A stretch of DNA of 37,045 nucleotides, from positions 1 through 37,045 of the forward strand of contig CALEJT010000050.1 of the NCBI GenBank assembly GCA_937898685.1. Reading direction: 5' to 3'. Positions 26,108 through 33,627 of the stretch are shown piece by piece. A program made the translations under genes and the position numbers. Position 1 is the first letter of the stretch. Every line of letters starts with the position of its first letter. This DNA comes from an uncultured Gammaproteobacteria bacterium. GTDB lineage: Bacteria > Pseudomonadota > Gammaproteobacteria > Pseudomonadales > Pseudohongiellaceae. The notes below the pieces were generated by a model. It ran no database searches. It was not told where the DNA came from and was given only the letters and a program-made list of their open reading frames with translations.

Positions 26108-26127
26108 ATGCTGCCTTCAGTGGCATC

Positions 26128-27123
26128 CTATTGAAAACCCAATTCGCGCCAGGTGGATGACACGATGGGGTCGTCCGCCGCGACGAGGCTGCGCGCCTTT
26201 TCGATTGCTTCCCGCGCTTGCTCGCGTCGTCCCAACTCGGCCGCCACCACTGCCTGATTGTTCCAGGCGTAGGGGTAGCTCGGGTGATGCTGCGCAGCGG
26301 TTTCGAATTGCTGTAATGCTTCGTCTAATCGACCGGCAGCATAGAGCTGATTGCCGCGCGCCATGAGGAGTTCGAGATGCGTGGGCCAGCGTTCCAAGCC
26401 ACCAACCAGGAGCGCTTCCTGTACCGCTGCACTGGCCGCGGAAGTGCCGGTGAGCTGCGGCGATATCGCCGTGAAATAGGTATCGGGCTCCCCAGTGGCG
26501 GGTACCTTTCCTGCTTCCAGTACCACCAAACCCCAATGTTGTGAGCGCTGCCAGGTGCGTTCGAAAGTGCTGAGCTTGACGCGATAGTTCTCGGTACGGC
26601 CCGAGTTCAGCACGACGGTGCCGGAAGCGAGGTCGTAGCCACGCACGACGGCGTAGTGCCACACGGGATACCAATTCACTCCGAGGTTCTGCAATACGAG
26701 CACGGCATTGCCCGCATCGAGTTCGGAAAGGAGAGCAGGTAAGCCGCCCTCGAGTGGATAGGCCAGCCGCTCATGCCGGCGCGCCGCCGCCATCATTTCG
26801 AATTGAAAACTGCCTTTGCGCCCAGGCACGTAGACCAGAGGCACGAGATCCTCCGGGCTGATGGCGAGCCCACTGGCCCCCAACACGGTCGCCAGTGCCG
26901 CAGGGCCGCACTGGTAGTCCTCCTGGGGGTGGAACGGGAGGTCGGAAACGAAGGCAGCGCTCGTCGTCTGTCGGCCGGTTTCGGCGGCGAGCTGCTCGAT
27001 CGGCAGCGTCGATGCACAACCTTGCAACAGAGCGAACGAGAGGAGGGAGATCAAGGCGGCGCCGCGGAGCTGGCCGCGGCGCGCGCTGCGAGACTTAGAT
27101 GCGTGGGAAGATATCGGTGACAC
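26128..27123 (-). CDS. PA2778-type cysteine peptidase lipoprotein with TPR repeats
   Basis: A 331-residue lipoprotein (lipobox LQGC, Cys36) with a C39-like papain-fold domain. The catalytic cysteine lies in EDYQCGPAALA (Cys72) and the histidine in PVWHYAVVRGYD (His156). The C-terminal third holds tetratricopeptide repeats (AGRLDEALQQFETAAQHHPS and ELGRREQAREAIEKA). C39-like domains usually cut after double glycine in secreted peptides; the substrate here is unknown. The start overlaps the PA2779 gene by 29 bases, so the two are translationally linked. Confidence 0.88.
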   Translation of the reverse strand: MSPISSHASKSRSARRGQLRGAALISLLSFALLQGCASTLPIEQLAAETGRQTTSAAFVSDLPFHPQEDYQCGPAALATVLGASGLAISPEDLVPLVYVPGRKGSFQFEMMAAARRHERLAYPLEGGLPALLSELDAGNAVLVLQNLGVNWYPVWHYAVVRGYDLASGTVVLNSGRTENYRVKLSTFERTWQRSQHWGLVVLEAGKVPATGEPDTYFTAISPQLTGTSAASAAVQEALLVGGLERWPTHLELLMARGNQLYAAGRLDEALQQFETAAQHHPSYPYAWNNQAVVAAELGRREQAREAIEKARSLVAADDPIVSSTWRELGFQ

Positions 27124-27487
27124 CGCCCATGTCCAGCAACATGAAGATCACGATGATCAACAGGATGGCGCCCAGCACGTTGCCACCAGCCGGCAATTCG
27201 TTGAGCTGCTGATGCATGCGGGCGATTTCGGCATCGCTCAGGCTGTTGATACGGCCCACGATGTCGGCAGGGTCGACGCCCTGGGATTGCAGGTAGTTCG
27301 CCACGTCCTCACGTGCCAACAGGCTCTGAATGTCCTGACGCTGCTGCTGGCTCTGGTGCTGCTGTGCCAGTTGTGCCGTATCCAGCATACCGGCCTGTAC
27401 CGTTGCCAGCGGTACGCTGCAGAACAGGCTGATGCTGAGCAGCGTCGCCAGTACACGGCTGGGGCGGTGGTGGGATTTGCGGGTCAT
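27095..27487 (-). CDS. PA2779 family protein
   Basis: A 130-residue exported protein with a Sec signal (ending TVQA near residue 32) and a helical region (QQHQSQQQRQDIQSLLARED, then VDPADIVGRINSLSDAEIAR). It ends in a hydrophobic segment (LGAILLIIVIFMLLDMGGVT) that probably anchors it in the membrane. The PA2779 family is nearly always encoded next to the PA2778 peptidase and may be its partner or substrate (inference). AAGGAGG precedes the ATG, which overlaps the DUF1328 stop by four bases. Confidence 0.87.
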   Translation of the reverse strand: MTRKSHHRPSRVLATLLSISLFCSVPLATVQAGMLDTAQLAQQHQSQQQRQDIQSLLAREDVANYLQSQGVDPADIVGRINSLSDAEIARMHQQLNELPAGGNVLGAILLIIVIFMLLDMGGVTDIFPRI

Positions 27488-27681
27488 GGCTTCCTCCTTT
27501 TGCTTGTAGATGCCAGTTCAAAATTTTTGAGTAACTGTCGTGCCAAAGACAGGGTCAGCAGCACCAGAAAGACCGCAGACGCGAGCTTGGCCAGACCGCT
27601 CGCAGAACCCGCTTCGCCGGAGAATCCGACGATGCCCGTGGTTAGAGCAAGGAGCAGGAACATGACTGACCAATACGGCAT
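27484..27681 (-). CDS. DUF1328 small membrane protein
   Basis: A 65-residue protein beginning MPYWSVMFLLLALTTGIVGF, with a second helix AKLASAVFLVLLTLSLARQL. This is the two-helix DUF1328 (YtjA-like) layout, often found in stress regulons. The frame is open further upstream, but the ATG at 27681 has AGAGG eight bases away and matches the family start. It is first in a DUF1328-PA2779-PA2778 operon, each gene overlapping the next. Confidence 0.88.
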   Translation of the reverse strand: MPYWSVMFLLLALTTGIVGFSGEAGSASGLAKLASAVFLVLLTLSLARQLLKNFELASTSKRRKP

Positions 27682-27744
27682 GGGGAAACCTCTCGACAAC
27701 AACAACACGGGTGGGTCTGACTCAGGCCCATTCGCATAGGGCCA

Positions 27745-27762
27745 ATGCCAGAACCGTGCCAG
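27745..27762 (-). promoter_or_regulatory. Sigma-54-like promoter of the DUF1328-PA2779-PA2778 operon
   Basis: Read on the minus strand: CTGGCACG-GTTC-TGGCA. The -24 element is a full match, and GG and GC are exactly ten bases apart; the -12 element is TGGC in place of TTGC. The predicted start is near 27735, about 54 bases before the DUF1328 ATG. Confidence 0.55.
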
Positions 27763-27826
27763 CATCGGGAGAGGGCTCTTTGCGCCTTTTGCAGTGAATC
27801 CTTTCAACATTTCATTAAGAGCGGGT

Positions 27827-27854
27827 AAGTTTTTCCAGCGCGCTTGTAAAACTT
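27827..27854. promoter_or_regulatory. Inverted repeat midway between two divergent sigma-54-like promoters
   Basis: AAGTTTT (27827-27833) and AAAACTT (27848-27854) flank a 14-base centre. The dyad centre is at 27840.5. The two promoters have their GG elements near 27760 and 27920, so the dyad is about 80 bases upstream of each, a common place for an activator site used by NtrC-type proteins. Confidence 0.4.
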
Positions 27855-27918
27855 TCTCGCAGATCCGGGCCACAAGCCAGTGATTTCATGAACTTGTACT
27901 CACTAAAAGTTGCACCTC

Positions 27919-27934
27919 TGGCGTAACATTCGCC
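27919..27934 (+). promoter_or_regulatory. Weak sigma-54-like promoter of the glycine-zipper lipoprotein
   Basis: TGGCGTA-ACAT-TCGCC keeps the GG-N10-GC spacing but matches the rest of the consensus only partly. It lies about 110 bases before the gene. Confidence 0.3.
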
Positions 27935-28045
27935 CCCATCGACGCTTGCCGGAGTGGGGGATGGGCAAGCTCAAGCCCAGGCAGTACATCTTCCAGGCCG
28001 AGCCGCGACCACGGCTGCGTGCCAACTGTATATAGGAGACAACCC

Positions 28046-28582
28046 ATGTTCCGCAATTCATCTACGCACTCCACCGCATTCGTCGCCGTGGTGTTTGGCG
28101 CGCAGCTCATGCTCAGCGCCTGCGGTGGTGAGTCAGTATCTGCCTTCGAAGCTGCCAACCAAGCTGCTCCGCAAGCACCCGCTCAACAGGCGCCGGCACC
28201 GCAGCCGGTGGCCAACACGCCTGCTCCCGCGCCGGCTCCCGCCCCGCAGTGCGTCAATTGCGGCACGGTGCGCGCCATCAACGTCGTCGCTGCCCAGGGC
28301 CAGACTTCCGGTGTCGGCGCGGCACTGGGCGCCTTGGTCGGCGGTGTGGTCGGAAACCAGATCGGTGGCGGCAGCGGTAAGCGCATCGCGACGGTAGCCG
28401 GTGTAGTCGGTGGGGCCGTGGCCGGTAACACCATCGAGAAACGTCGCAACAGCAACCAGGAATACGAGATCGTGGTGGGCATGGACAACGGTGGCGAACA
28501 GCGCATCCGCGTCTATGATCCAGGCCCGCTCAGCGTTGGCGCCCGCGTCAGCGTCGAAGGCGACACCATCATCCCGCGCTGA
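28046..28582 (+). CDS. Glycine-zipper lipoprotein
   Basis: A 178-residue lipoprotein (lipobox LSAC, Cys26). After a proline/alanine/glutamine-rich linker and a CVNCG motif (residues 69-73) comes a glycine-zipper region (VGAALGALVGGVVGNQIGGG, then AGVVGGAVAGNTIEKRR). The C-terminal beta-rich end is EYEIVVGMDNGGEQRIRVYD. The layout is that of SlyB/17-kDa-antigen-like outer-membrane lipoproteins, which stabilise the envelope. AGGAGA precedes the ATG; the upstream frame extension is not supported. Confidence 0.85.
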   Translation: MFRNSSTHSTAFVAVVFGAQLMLSACGGESVSAFEAANQAAPQAPAQQAPAPQPVANTPAPAPAPAPQCVNCGTVRAINVVAAQGQTSGVGAALGALVGGVVGNQIGGGSGKRIATVAGVVGGAVAGNTIEKRRNSNQEYEIVVGMDNGGEQRIRVYDPGPLSVGARVSVEGDTIIPR

Positions 28583-28596
28583 GTTCTTCTCATCAC

Positions 28597-28628
28597 CACC
28601 ACCCGGCTTCCACCGGGTGGTGTTCTAA
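28597..28628 (+). terminator. Terminator after the glycine-zipper lipoprotein
   Basis: CACCACCCGG (28597-28606) pairs perfectly with CCGGGTGGTG (28613-28622), six-base loop, followed by TTCT. A strong stem with a weak tail. It lies between convergent genes and may also stop minus-strand transcripts. Confidence 0.65.
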
Positions 28629-28690
28629 CCCAAATCCTTTCTTTCTTCACTCGGGTTCATTCCCTACAGGACTTGCGTAGCGGAAGGTGA

Positions 28691-30889
28691 TCACGCGTTC
28701 GTTTTCGCGAGCAGCTCTTCCAACTGTTCGAGCGTGACAGGCTTGAGCAAGAACTCCTGCACATAGTCGGGCAGCTTGCCGTGGCGCAGGCGCTCGTCGC
28801 CGCTCAGCAGACAAAGCCTCGCATTCGGATGTGTACTGCGCAGCTGTGCGAGCAGTGTGAGTCCTTGTCCATCGGGCAGATGCTGGTCGGTGATGATCAC
28901 CTGCGGGGAATGCTTGGCACAGACTTCCAGCGCTTCTTCGATGTTGCGCGCGCCGAAGGCCTGTTGGCCGAGCAGCTCCAGGAGCTGACACAGTGCGGCA
29001 TTGGCGTCGGGATTGTCTTCCACCACGAGCACCGTCTGTTTCTCTTCGGTGGATGCCGTAGCGATCGACTGTGCGTCTTCCGCCACCTGTGCCAGATACA
29101 TGGCATCGAGCAGGGATTCCAAAGTGACGGGCTTGGGCACGAAGGCCTTGAAGCCCGCCTTCAAACAGCGATCGCGTTCGCCCTTGAGCCCTGCCGCGGT
29201 CAGCGCGATCACCGGAAGATTGGGCCAATACGTCTGGATCTCACGCAGTGCGGCGTAGCCGTCCATGCCCGGCATGTTCAGATCCATCAGCACCAGCGAA
29301 TAGGGCTGCGGCTCCTGCGCCAACAACTTCAGTGCGGTGAGAGCATCGCGCGCGGTATCACAGGCTATGCCTGCGGTGCGCAGCAAGCCGTCGAGCATCG
29401 CCCGGATGTCTTCGACGTCGTCCACCACCAGGACTCTGCCGTGGAAGCCGCCGATCGTGGCGGTGTGGGTGTCGTCGGCCTGTCTGGGCAGGGCGAAGCT
29501 CAGATCTTCCAATGCACCGATGGGCCCGGGATCGATGCGCAGGGTGAAGCAACTGCCTTCGTTCGGCGTGCTGGTGGCGGTGATGCCGCCACCCAGTTTT
29601 TCCGCGAGCTTCTGACTGATGGTCAGACCCAGTCCGCTGCCCGCGAGGCTGCCGGTGTCGAGCTGGGTGAAGGGTTCGAAGATCGTGCGCAGCTTGCTCG
29701 ACTCGATGCCCACGCCGGTGTCGCGCACCTGAAATTCCAACACATGGCGACCGCCCTTCAACTGCGGGCAACTCAATTGCAGACTCACGCTGCCCTGGTT
29801 GGTGAACTTCAACGCATTGCCCAACAGGTTGAAGAGGATCTGGCGCAAGCGAATGGGGTCGGTGCGGAAGTGGCGTGGCAAGAGTCCTTCAGTGCTCTGT
29901 TTGAACTCCAGACCCTTTTCCTCCGCGAGATCCTGCATCTGGCTCACCACTTCCCGCACATAGGGAATGAGCTCGACACGACTCTGATCGATCTCGAGCT
30001 TGCCGGCTTCGATCTTGGACAGATCGAGCGTGTCGTTGAGCAGGCTGAGCAGATGCGCGCCGTTGCGCTTGATCACGTTCAGCTTCTGTCCCAGTTCCGC
30101 ATCGCCGATGCCATACTGACGCAGCAACAATTCGGTATGACCGATCAGCGCCGTTAACGGCGTACGGATTTCGTGACTCAAGGTGGCGAGGAATTCCGTC
30201 TTCGCCTGGTTGGCGGCTTGCGCGTGTTCATGCTCCGTGCGTTGGCTGATGCGGATCATGTTCATGCTGATGAACACCATCACGAGGCCGACGACGTTGG
30301 CGGTGAGAATCAGATAGAAGGCGGTGGAGCGGCTCACCTGCACCTCGGCCTGACGTTGTTCGAGCAACGCACGCTCATAGGTCTTCATCTGCTCGGCCAG
30401 CGCCGAGAACTCGCTCATCAGGTTGCGCCCCTGGTGGGTGGTGAGCATCAGCTGGATGGCGTCGCTGTTGCTGTTGTCGCGTGCGGCGCTCATGCCTTCT
30501 TCGAGCTCGAGCATCTTCGCCACCACCAGCTCCTGCAGACGTGTGGCCCGCTCACGTTGCGGCGCATCGAGCGCGGCGTTGTTGAGATCGATCAGGCGCT
30601 CGTTGAGCGTTTGTACCGCGCGACGATAGGGCTCGGCGTAGGAGGGCAGGTTGGTGAGGAGGAAACCGCGCTGGCCGGATTCGGCACGCAGCACGTCGAT
30701 CTCGAGCAGGTTGATGAGGTTGATGTTGAGGCGGGATTGGCCGACGCGGTCCTGGTTGTCACTCACCTGGCTGATGGCGAGATAACCGAGTACCGCATTG
30801 CCGACGAAGAAACAGATGAAGAAGGCAAGCGGAAGGCTCAGGCCCAAAAGCGGGAGGCGTTTCCGCACAACCCTTTTCAGTCGGATCAC
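28691..30889 (-). CDS. Hybrid sensor histidine kinase with two receiver domains
   Basis: The start is GTG 30889, overlapping the mini-DHp stop as GTGA; GTG 30961 lacks a ribosome-binding site. The 732-residue protein has membrane helices at about residues 13-38 and 188-210. They enclose a CHASE3-like helical sensor domain with the LRAESGQRGFLLTN motif. The HisKA domain has the H-box LSHEIRTPL (His239), and the ATPase domain has N-box FNLLGNALKF, then RDTGVGI and GSGLGLTISQKLAEKLGG. Two receivers follow: REC1 (about 484-600, Asp536 in LMDLNMPGMDG) and REC2 (about 618-730, Asp668 in ITDQHLPDG). No HPt domain is present. It lies last in a run with a DHp-only protein and an NtrC-type regulator, which are its likely partners. 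The signal is unknown. Confidence 0.92.
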   Translation of the reverse strand: MIRLKRVVRKRLPLLGLSLPLAFFICFFVGNAVLGYLAISQVSDNQDRVGQSRLNINLINLLEIDVLRAESGQRGFLLTNLPSYAEPYRRAVQTLNERLIDLNNAALDAPQRERATRLQELVVAKMLELEEGMSAARDNSNSDAIQLMLTTHQGRNLMSEFSALAEQMKTYERALLEQRQAEVQVSRSTAFYLILTANVVGLVMVFISMNMIRISQRTEHEHAQAANQAKTEFLATLSHEIRTPLTALIGHTELLLRQYGIGDAELGQKLNVIKRNGAHLLSLLNDTLDLSKIEAGKLEIDQSRVELIPYVREVVSQMQDLAEEKGLEFKQSTEGLLPRHFRTDPIRLRQILFNLLGNALKFTNQGSVSLQLSCPQLKGGRHVLEFQVRDTGVGIESSKLRTIFEPFTQLDTGSLAGSGLGLTISQKLAEKLGGGITATSTPNEGSCFTLRIDPGPIGALEDLSFALPRQADDTHTATIGGFHGRVLVVDDVEDIRAMLDGLLRTAGIACDTARDALTALKLLAQEPQPYSLVLMDLNMPGMDGYAALREIQTYWPNLPVIALTAAGLKGERDRCLKAGFKAFVPKPVTLESLLDAMYLAQVAEDAQSIATASTEEKQTVLVVEDNPDANAALCQLLELLGQQAFGARNIEEALEVCAKHSPQVIITDQHLPDGQGLTLLAQLRSTHPNARLCLLSGDERLRHGKLPDYVQEFLLKPVTLEQLEELLAKTNA

Positions 30890-31122
30890 GGCTGGGCCGT
30901 CCCCTGCTGACTCGTCGCTTCTGCCCTGAATTCCTGCAGTATCTGACTGCAGCGTTGACACTCTCGCACGATCACCAGAAGCGATTGCTGCAACCGTTCC
31001 GGGTTGGTGCCACCGCGACTGAGCAACTGCGCCAGTTCCGCGTTCATCGCGATGGCATTCAATGGACCACGAGCGTCATGCACCAGTTTATCGATACGAG
31101 TCTTCTCAATTTGTACCGTCAT
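30886..31122 (-). CDS. Stand-alone DHp (HisKA-like) mini-protein
   Basis: This 78-residue protein consists only of a histidine-kinase dimerisation/phosphoacceptor-like helical hairpin. The H-box is KLVHDARGPLNAIAMNAELA with His15 (compare HE-x-R-x-PL), and the second helix is LQQSLLVIVRECQRCSQILQ. There is no ATPase domain, no receiver and no membrane segment. It has GAGG six bases before its ATG, overlaps the upstream regulator by 17 bases and the downstream kinase by four, so it is clearly translated with them. By analogy with Spo0B, whose DHp-like bundle acts as a phosphotransferase, it could carry phosphate between the kinase's receiver domains and the regulator. That role is inference. 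Confidence 0.8.
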   Translation of the reverse strand: MTVQIEKTRIDKLVHDARGPLNAIAMNAELAQLLSRGGTNPERLQQSLLVIVRECQRCSQILQEFRAEATSQQGTAQP

Positions 31123-32446
31123 TCCCTGCCTCGTACGCGCCCAATCGGTTGTAGAGTGTCTTCACACTGACGCCCAATACTTCCGCTGCGCGCGTCTTGT
31201 TGTTGTCGAACTGACTGAGCGTTTCAAGGATGAGCTGGCGTTCGACATCTTCGATGGTGCGGCCCACCAGCGAGCGCGCGGGCTCCGATTGCAATTTCTT
31301 CTTGGCAAAAGGAGACCCGAATTCGCTCGGAACATTCAATTCGGTCACATCGGGCCGCGTCATGATGTAGGCGCGATGAATTACGTGACGCAGCTCACGA
31401 ACGTTGCCGGGCCAGTCATAGGCGCAGAGGCGCTGCATGTCGGCATCGGTAACGCTGAACTCCGTACCGTTTTCACGATTGAGGCTGTTCACGAACCAGC
31501 GCGTGAGAACCGGGATGTCGTCCTTGCGTTCGCGCAGTGGTGGCACCTGCAGCGGGAATACCGCGAGACGGTAATAAAGGTCTTCGCGCAGACATTTGTG
31601 CTCGGCGAGTTCTTCTTCGCGGCGGTTCGTGGCGGAGATCACGCGACAGTCGACGGGAATCGATGTCGTGCTGCCGACGCGCGTGACGGTGCGCGTTTCG
31701 AGCACGCGCAACAGGTTGGTCTGCAGGCCCAGAGGCATCTCGGTGATTTCATCGAGAAAGAGGGTGCCGCCGGAAGCCTCTTCGAACAGGCCGGCGCGAC
31801 GGGCGAGGGCACCGGTGAAGGCGCCTTTTTCATGACCAAAAAGTTCGCTACCGATGAGCTCGCTGGAGAAGGCGCCGCAGTTGGCGGCGAGGAAGGGGCC
31901 TTCGCGTCCGCTCGCATTGTGTATTGCGCGCGCCACCATTTCCTTGCCCACGCCGCTTTCGCCCATGAGCATCACATTGGCGCCGGAGCGAGCTACGCGC
32001 TCGATCAACTCATACAGTTCGCGCATCTGCGACGACACACCGATGAGCTCCCCAAAACGCGGGATGTTTTCGCCGTCTTCGACTTCCTTGGTAGGCTTCT
32101 TCGCATCCTGCGCGAACAAGGGTTCCAGTTGAGCTAGAGTTAAAGGCTTGACGAGATAATTGACGTTGAGTCCGTAGAGATTCATCACTTGCGCCTTCAC
32201 TGCGGGATGGCCCGTGATGATGGTGACGCGGGTGCGGCCGGTGTCGATGTGATCGAGTAAATGAAAACCGCTGCCGTCCGGTAACATCAGATCGAGGAAA
32301 ACACGCTCGAAATTTTCCTTTTCCAGCGCCGTGCGTGCTTCCTTTACCGATGCCGCGCTTTTTACTTGATGGCCCAGCAACTTGAGGATGTCCGCCGTTG
32401 CGTCTACGAAGCCATCGTCATCGTCAACCAGTAATACCTTCGTCAA
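31106..32446 (-). CDS. NtrC-family sigma-54-dependent response regulator
   Basis: The receiver domain begins KVLLVDDDDGF, with the phosphoacceptor in FLDLMLPDGSG (Asp52). The AAA+ domain has Walker A GESGVGKE (about 162-169), the sigma-54-contacting GAFTGA loop (about 208-213) and Walker B GGTLFLDE. The C-terminal Fis-type helix-turn-helix has NKTRAAEVLGVSVKTLYNRL. All key motifs are intact, so it should activate sigma-54 promoters. I place the start at TTG 32446, with GAGG five bases upstream, giving 446 residues. The alternative ATG at 32488 adds 14 residues without a ribosome-binding site. Likely targets include the sigma-54-like promoters at 23.7-27.9 kb (inference). Confidence 0.92.
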   Translation of the reverse strand: MTKVLLVDDDDGFVDATADILKLLGHQVKSAASVKEARTALEKENFERVFLDLMLPDGSGFHLLDHIDTGRTRVTIITGHPAVKAQVMNLYGLNVNYLVKPLTLAQLEPLFAQDAKKPTKEVEDGENIPRFGELIGVSSQMRELYELIERVARSGANVMLMGESGVGKEMVARAIHNASGREGPFLAANCGAFSSELIGSELFGHEKGAFTGALARRAGLFEEASGGTLFLDEITEMPLGLQTNLLRVLETRTVTRVGSTTSIPVDCRVISATNRREEELAEHKCLREDLYYRLAVFPLQVPPLRERKDDIPVLTRWFVNSLNRENGTEFSVTDADMQRLCAYDWPGNVRELRHVIHRAYIMTRPDVTELNVPSEFGSPFAKKKLQSEPARSLVGRTIEDVERQLILETLSQFDNNKTRAAEVLGVSVKTLYNRLGAYEAGNDGTN

Positions 32447-32518
32447 AGGAACCTCGTCTGTGAGTTGGATGTTGCCGCATGTTAACACGGGCCAGACCGA
32501 GGTCGATAAATGGACGAC

Positions 32519-33625
32519 TCAGTCCAGAGATTTGTGGAACTTGAGTGTCGCCGCGATCAGGCCCACCACGGTAAAGCTACACAAGAACCAAGCGTCCGTG
32601 CTCAGATCGTCCAGTCTTGCATCACGCAATACCACGCCGCGAATCATGCGCATGAAATGCGTGGCGGGCAACGTCTCCGCGATGAGTTGTGCGGGTCGTG
32701 GCATGCCCTCGTAGGGAAAGAGAAAACCCGAGAGCAGGATCGAGGGCAATAGAACGAAAACTGTCATCTGCATCGCCTGCAGCTGTGTCTTCGCGATGGT
32801 GGAAATGATCAGGCCGAAGGTGAGGCTGGCGGCGATGAACATCAGCGTCGCACCGAGTATGTGTAACATCGGGCCATTGATCGGCACTGCGAACACCAGG
32901 TGCCCGAGACCGAGGATGATCGAGGTCTGCACTACCCCGATGAAGATGTAGGGCACGATCTTGCCCAGCATCAATTCCAGTGAACGCACGGGTGTCGTGA
33001 TCAAGAGTTCCAGGTTGCCGCGTTCCTTCTCCCGCACGATTGCGGTAGCGGTGAACAGAATCATGGTCATCGTCAGTATCACGGCGAGCAGGCCGGGCAC
33101 GATGTTGACGGGAGTGCGGCGTTCCGGATTGAAGTAGAGCGTCACTTCGAAGTTGGGGATCGCTTGTGATGCGGGCATGCCCGTACGCATGGCAAGCGGG
33201 AGATCACGCAGCGCGAGTAGCGCGGAAGTGACGACGTTGTCGGAAGCATCGATCAACCATTGTCCGAGCGGACGATTGCGTTCTTTCCCGGACCAGCGTT
33301 CTTCCAGATCCTTGGGCAGCACCAGCACGGCACGCACGTCGCCGCGCGTGATGGCGTCTTCTGCTTGTTGCAGACCCAGGTAACTTTCGCGCAAGTCCAC
33401 CACTTGGGTGGCGCGCACGGTGTCGATGATGAGCCGCGATGTCGAGGATTGCGCCAGGTCCACCACACCGACCGGAATGTTACGAACGTTGTTGTTGATG
33501 GCGTAACCAAAGAGTAACAACTGGATGAGCGGCAGCATCACCACCATGCCGAAGGTGAGGCGATCGCGACTGAGCTGCCGCAATTCCTTGAACACGATGG
33601 CGCTGATGCGGATCAAGCTCTCCAT
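32519..33625 (-). CDS. ABC-2 type transporter permease
   Basis: The 368-residue inner-membrane protein has one N-terminal helix (MVVMLPLIQLLLFGYAI), a large periplasmic segment, and five C-terminal helices. Between them is the ABC-2 signature region TATAIVREKERGNLELLITTP. This is the YhhJ/YbhR-type layout. The frame extends upstream into the ATPase gene, but the ATG at 33625, two bases after that stop, is the logical start. It works with the ATPase and membrane-fusion lipoprotein encoded upstream. Only one permease gene is present, whereas E. coli ybhFSR has two, so a homodimer is likely. Confidence 0.9.
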   Translation of the reverse strand: MESLIRISAIVFKELRQLSRDRLTFGMVVMLPLIQLLLFGYAINNNVRNIPVGVVDLAQSSTSRLIIDTVRATQVVDLRESYLGLQQAEDAITRGDVRAVLVLPKDLEERWSGKERNRPLGQWLIDASDNVVTSALLALRDLPLAMRTGMPASQAIPNFEVTLYFNPERRTPVNIVPGLLAVILTMTMILFTATAIVREKERGNLELLITTPVRSLELMLGKIVPYIFIGVVQTSIILGLGHLVFAVPINGPMLHILGATLMFIAASLTFGLIISTIAKTQLQAMQMTVFVLLPSILLSGFLFPYEGMPRPAQLIAETLPATHFMRMIRGVVLRDARLDDLSTDAWFLCSFTVVGLIAATLKFHKSLD

Positions 33626-33627
33626 GG

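Larger units (their letters stand above)
27682..28045. promoter_or_regulatory. Divergent regulatory region between the DUF1328 operon and the glycine-zipper lipoprotein
   Basis: No gene is supported in these 364 bases. They hold a sigma-54-like promoter on each strand and an inverted repeat midway between them, described separately. Confidence 0.5.

Noticed and set aside
28781..30157. 458-residue plus-strand frame opposite the hybrid kinase
   Set aside because: Antisense shadow; rich in His/Gln and without domain features.
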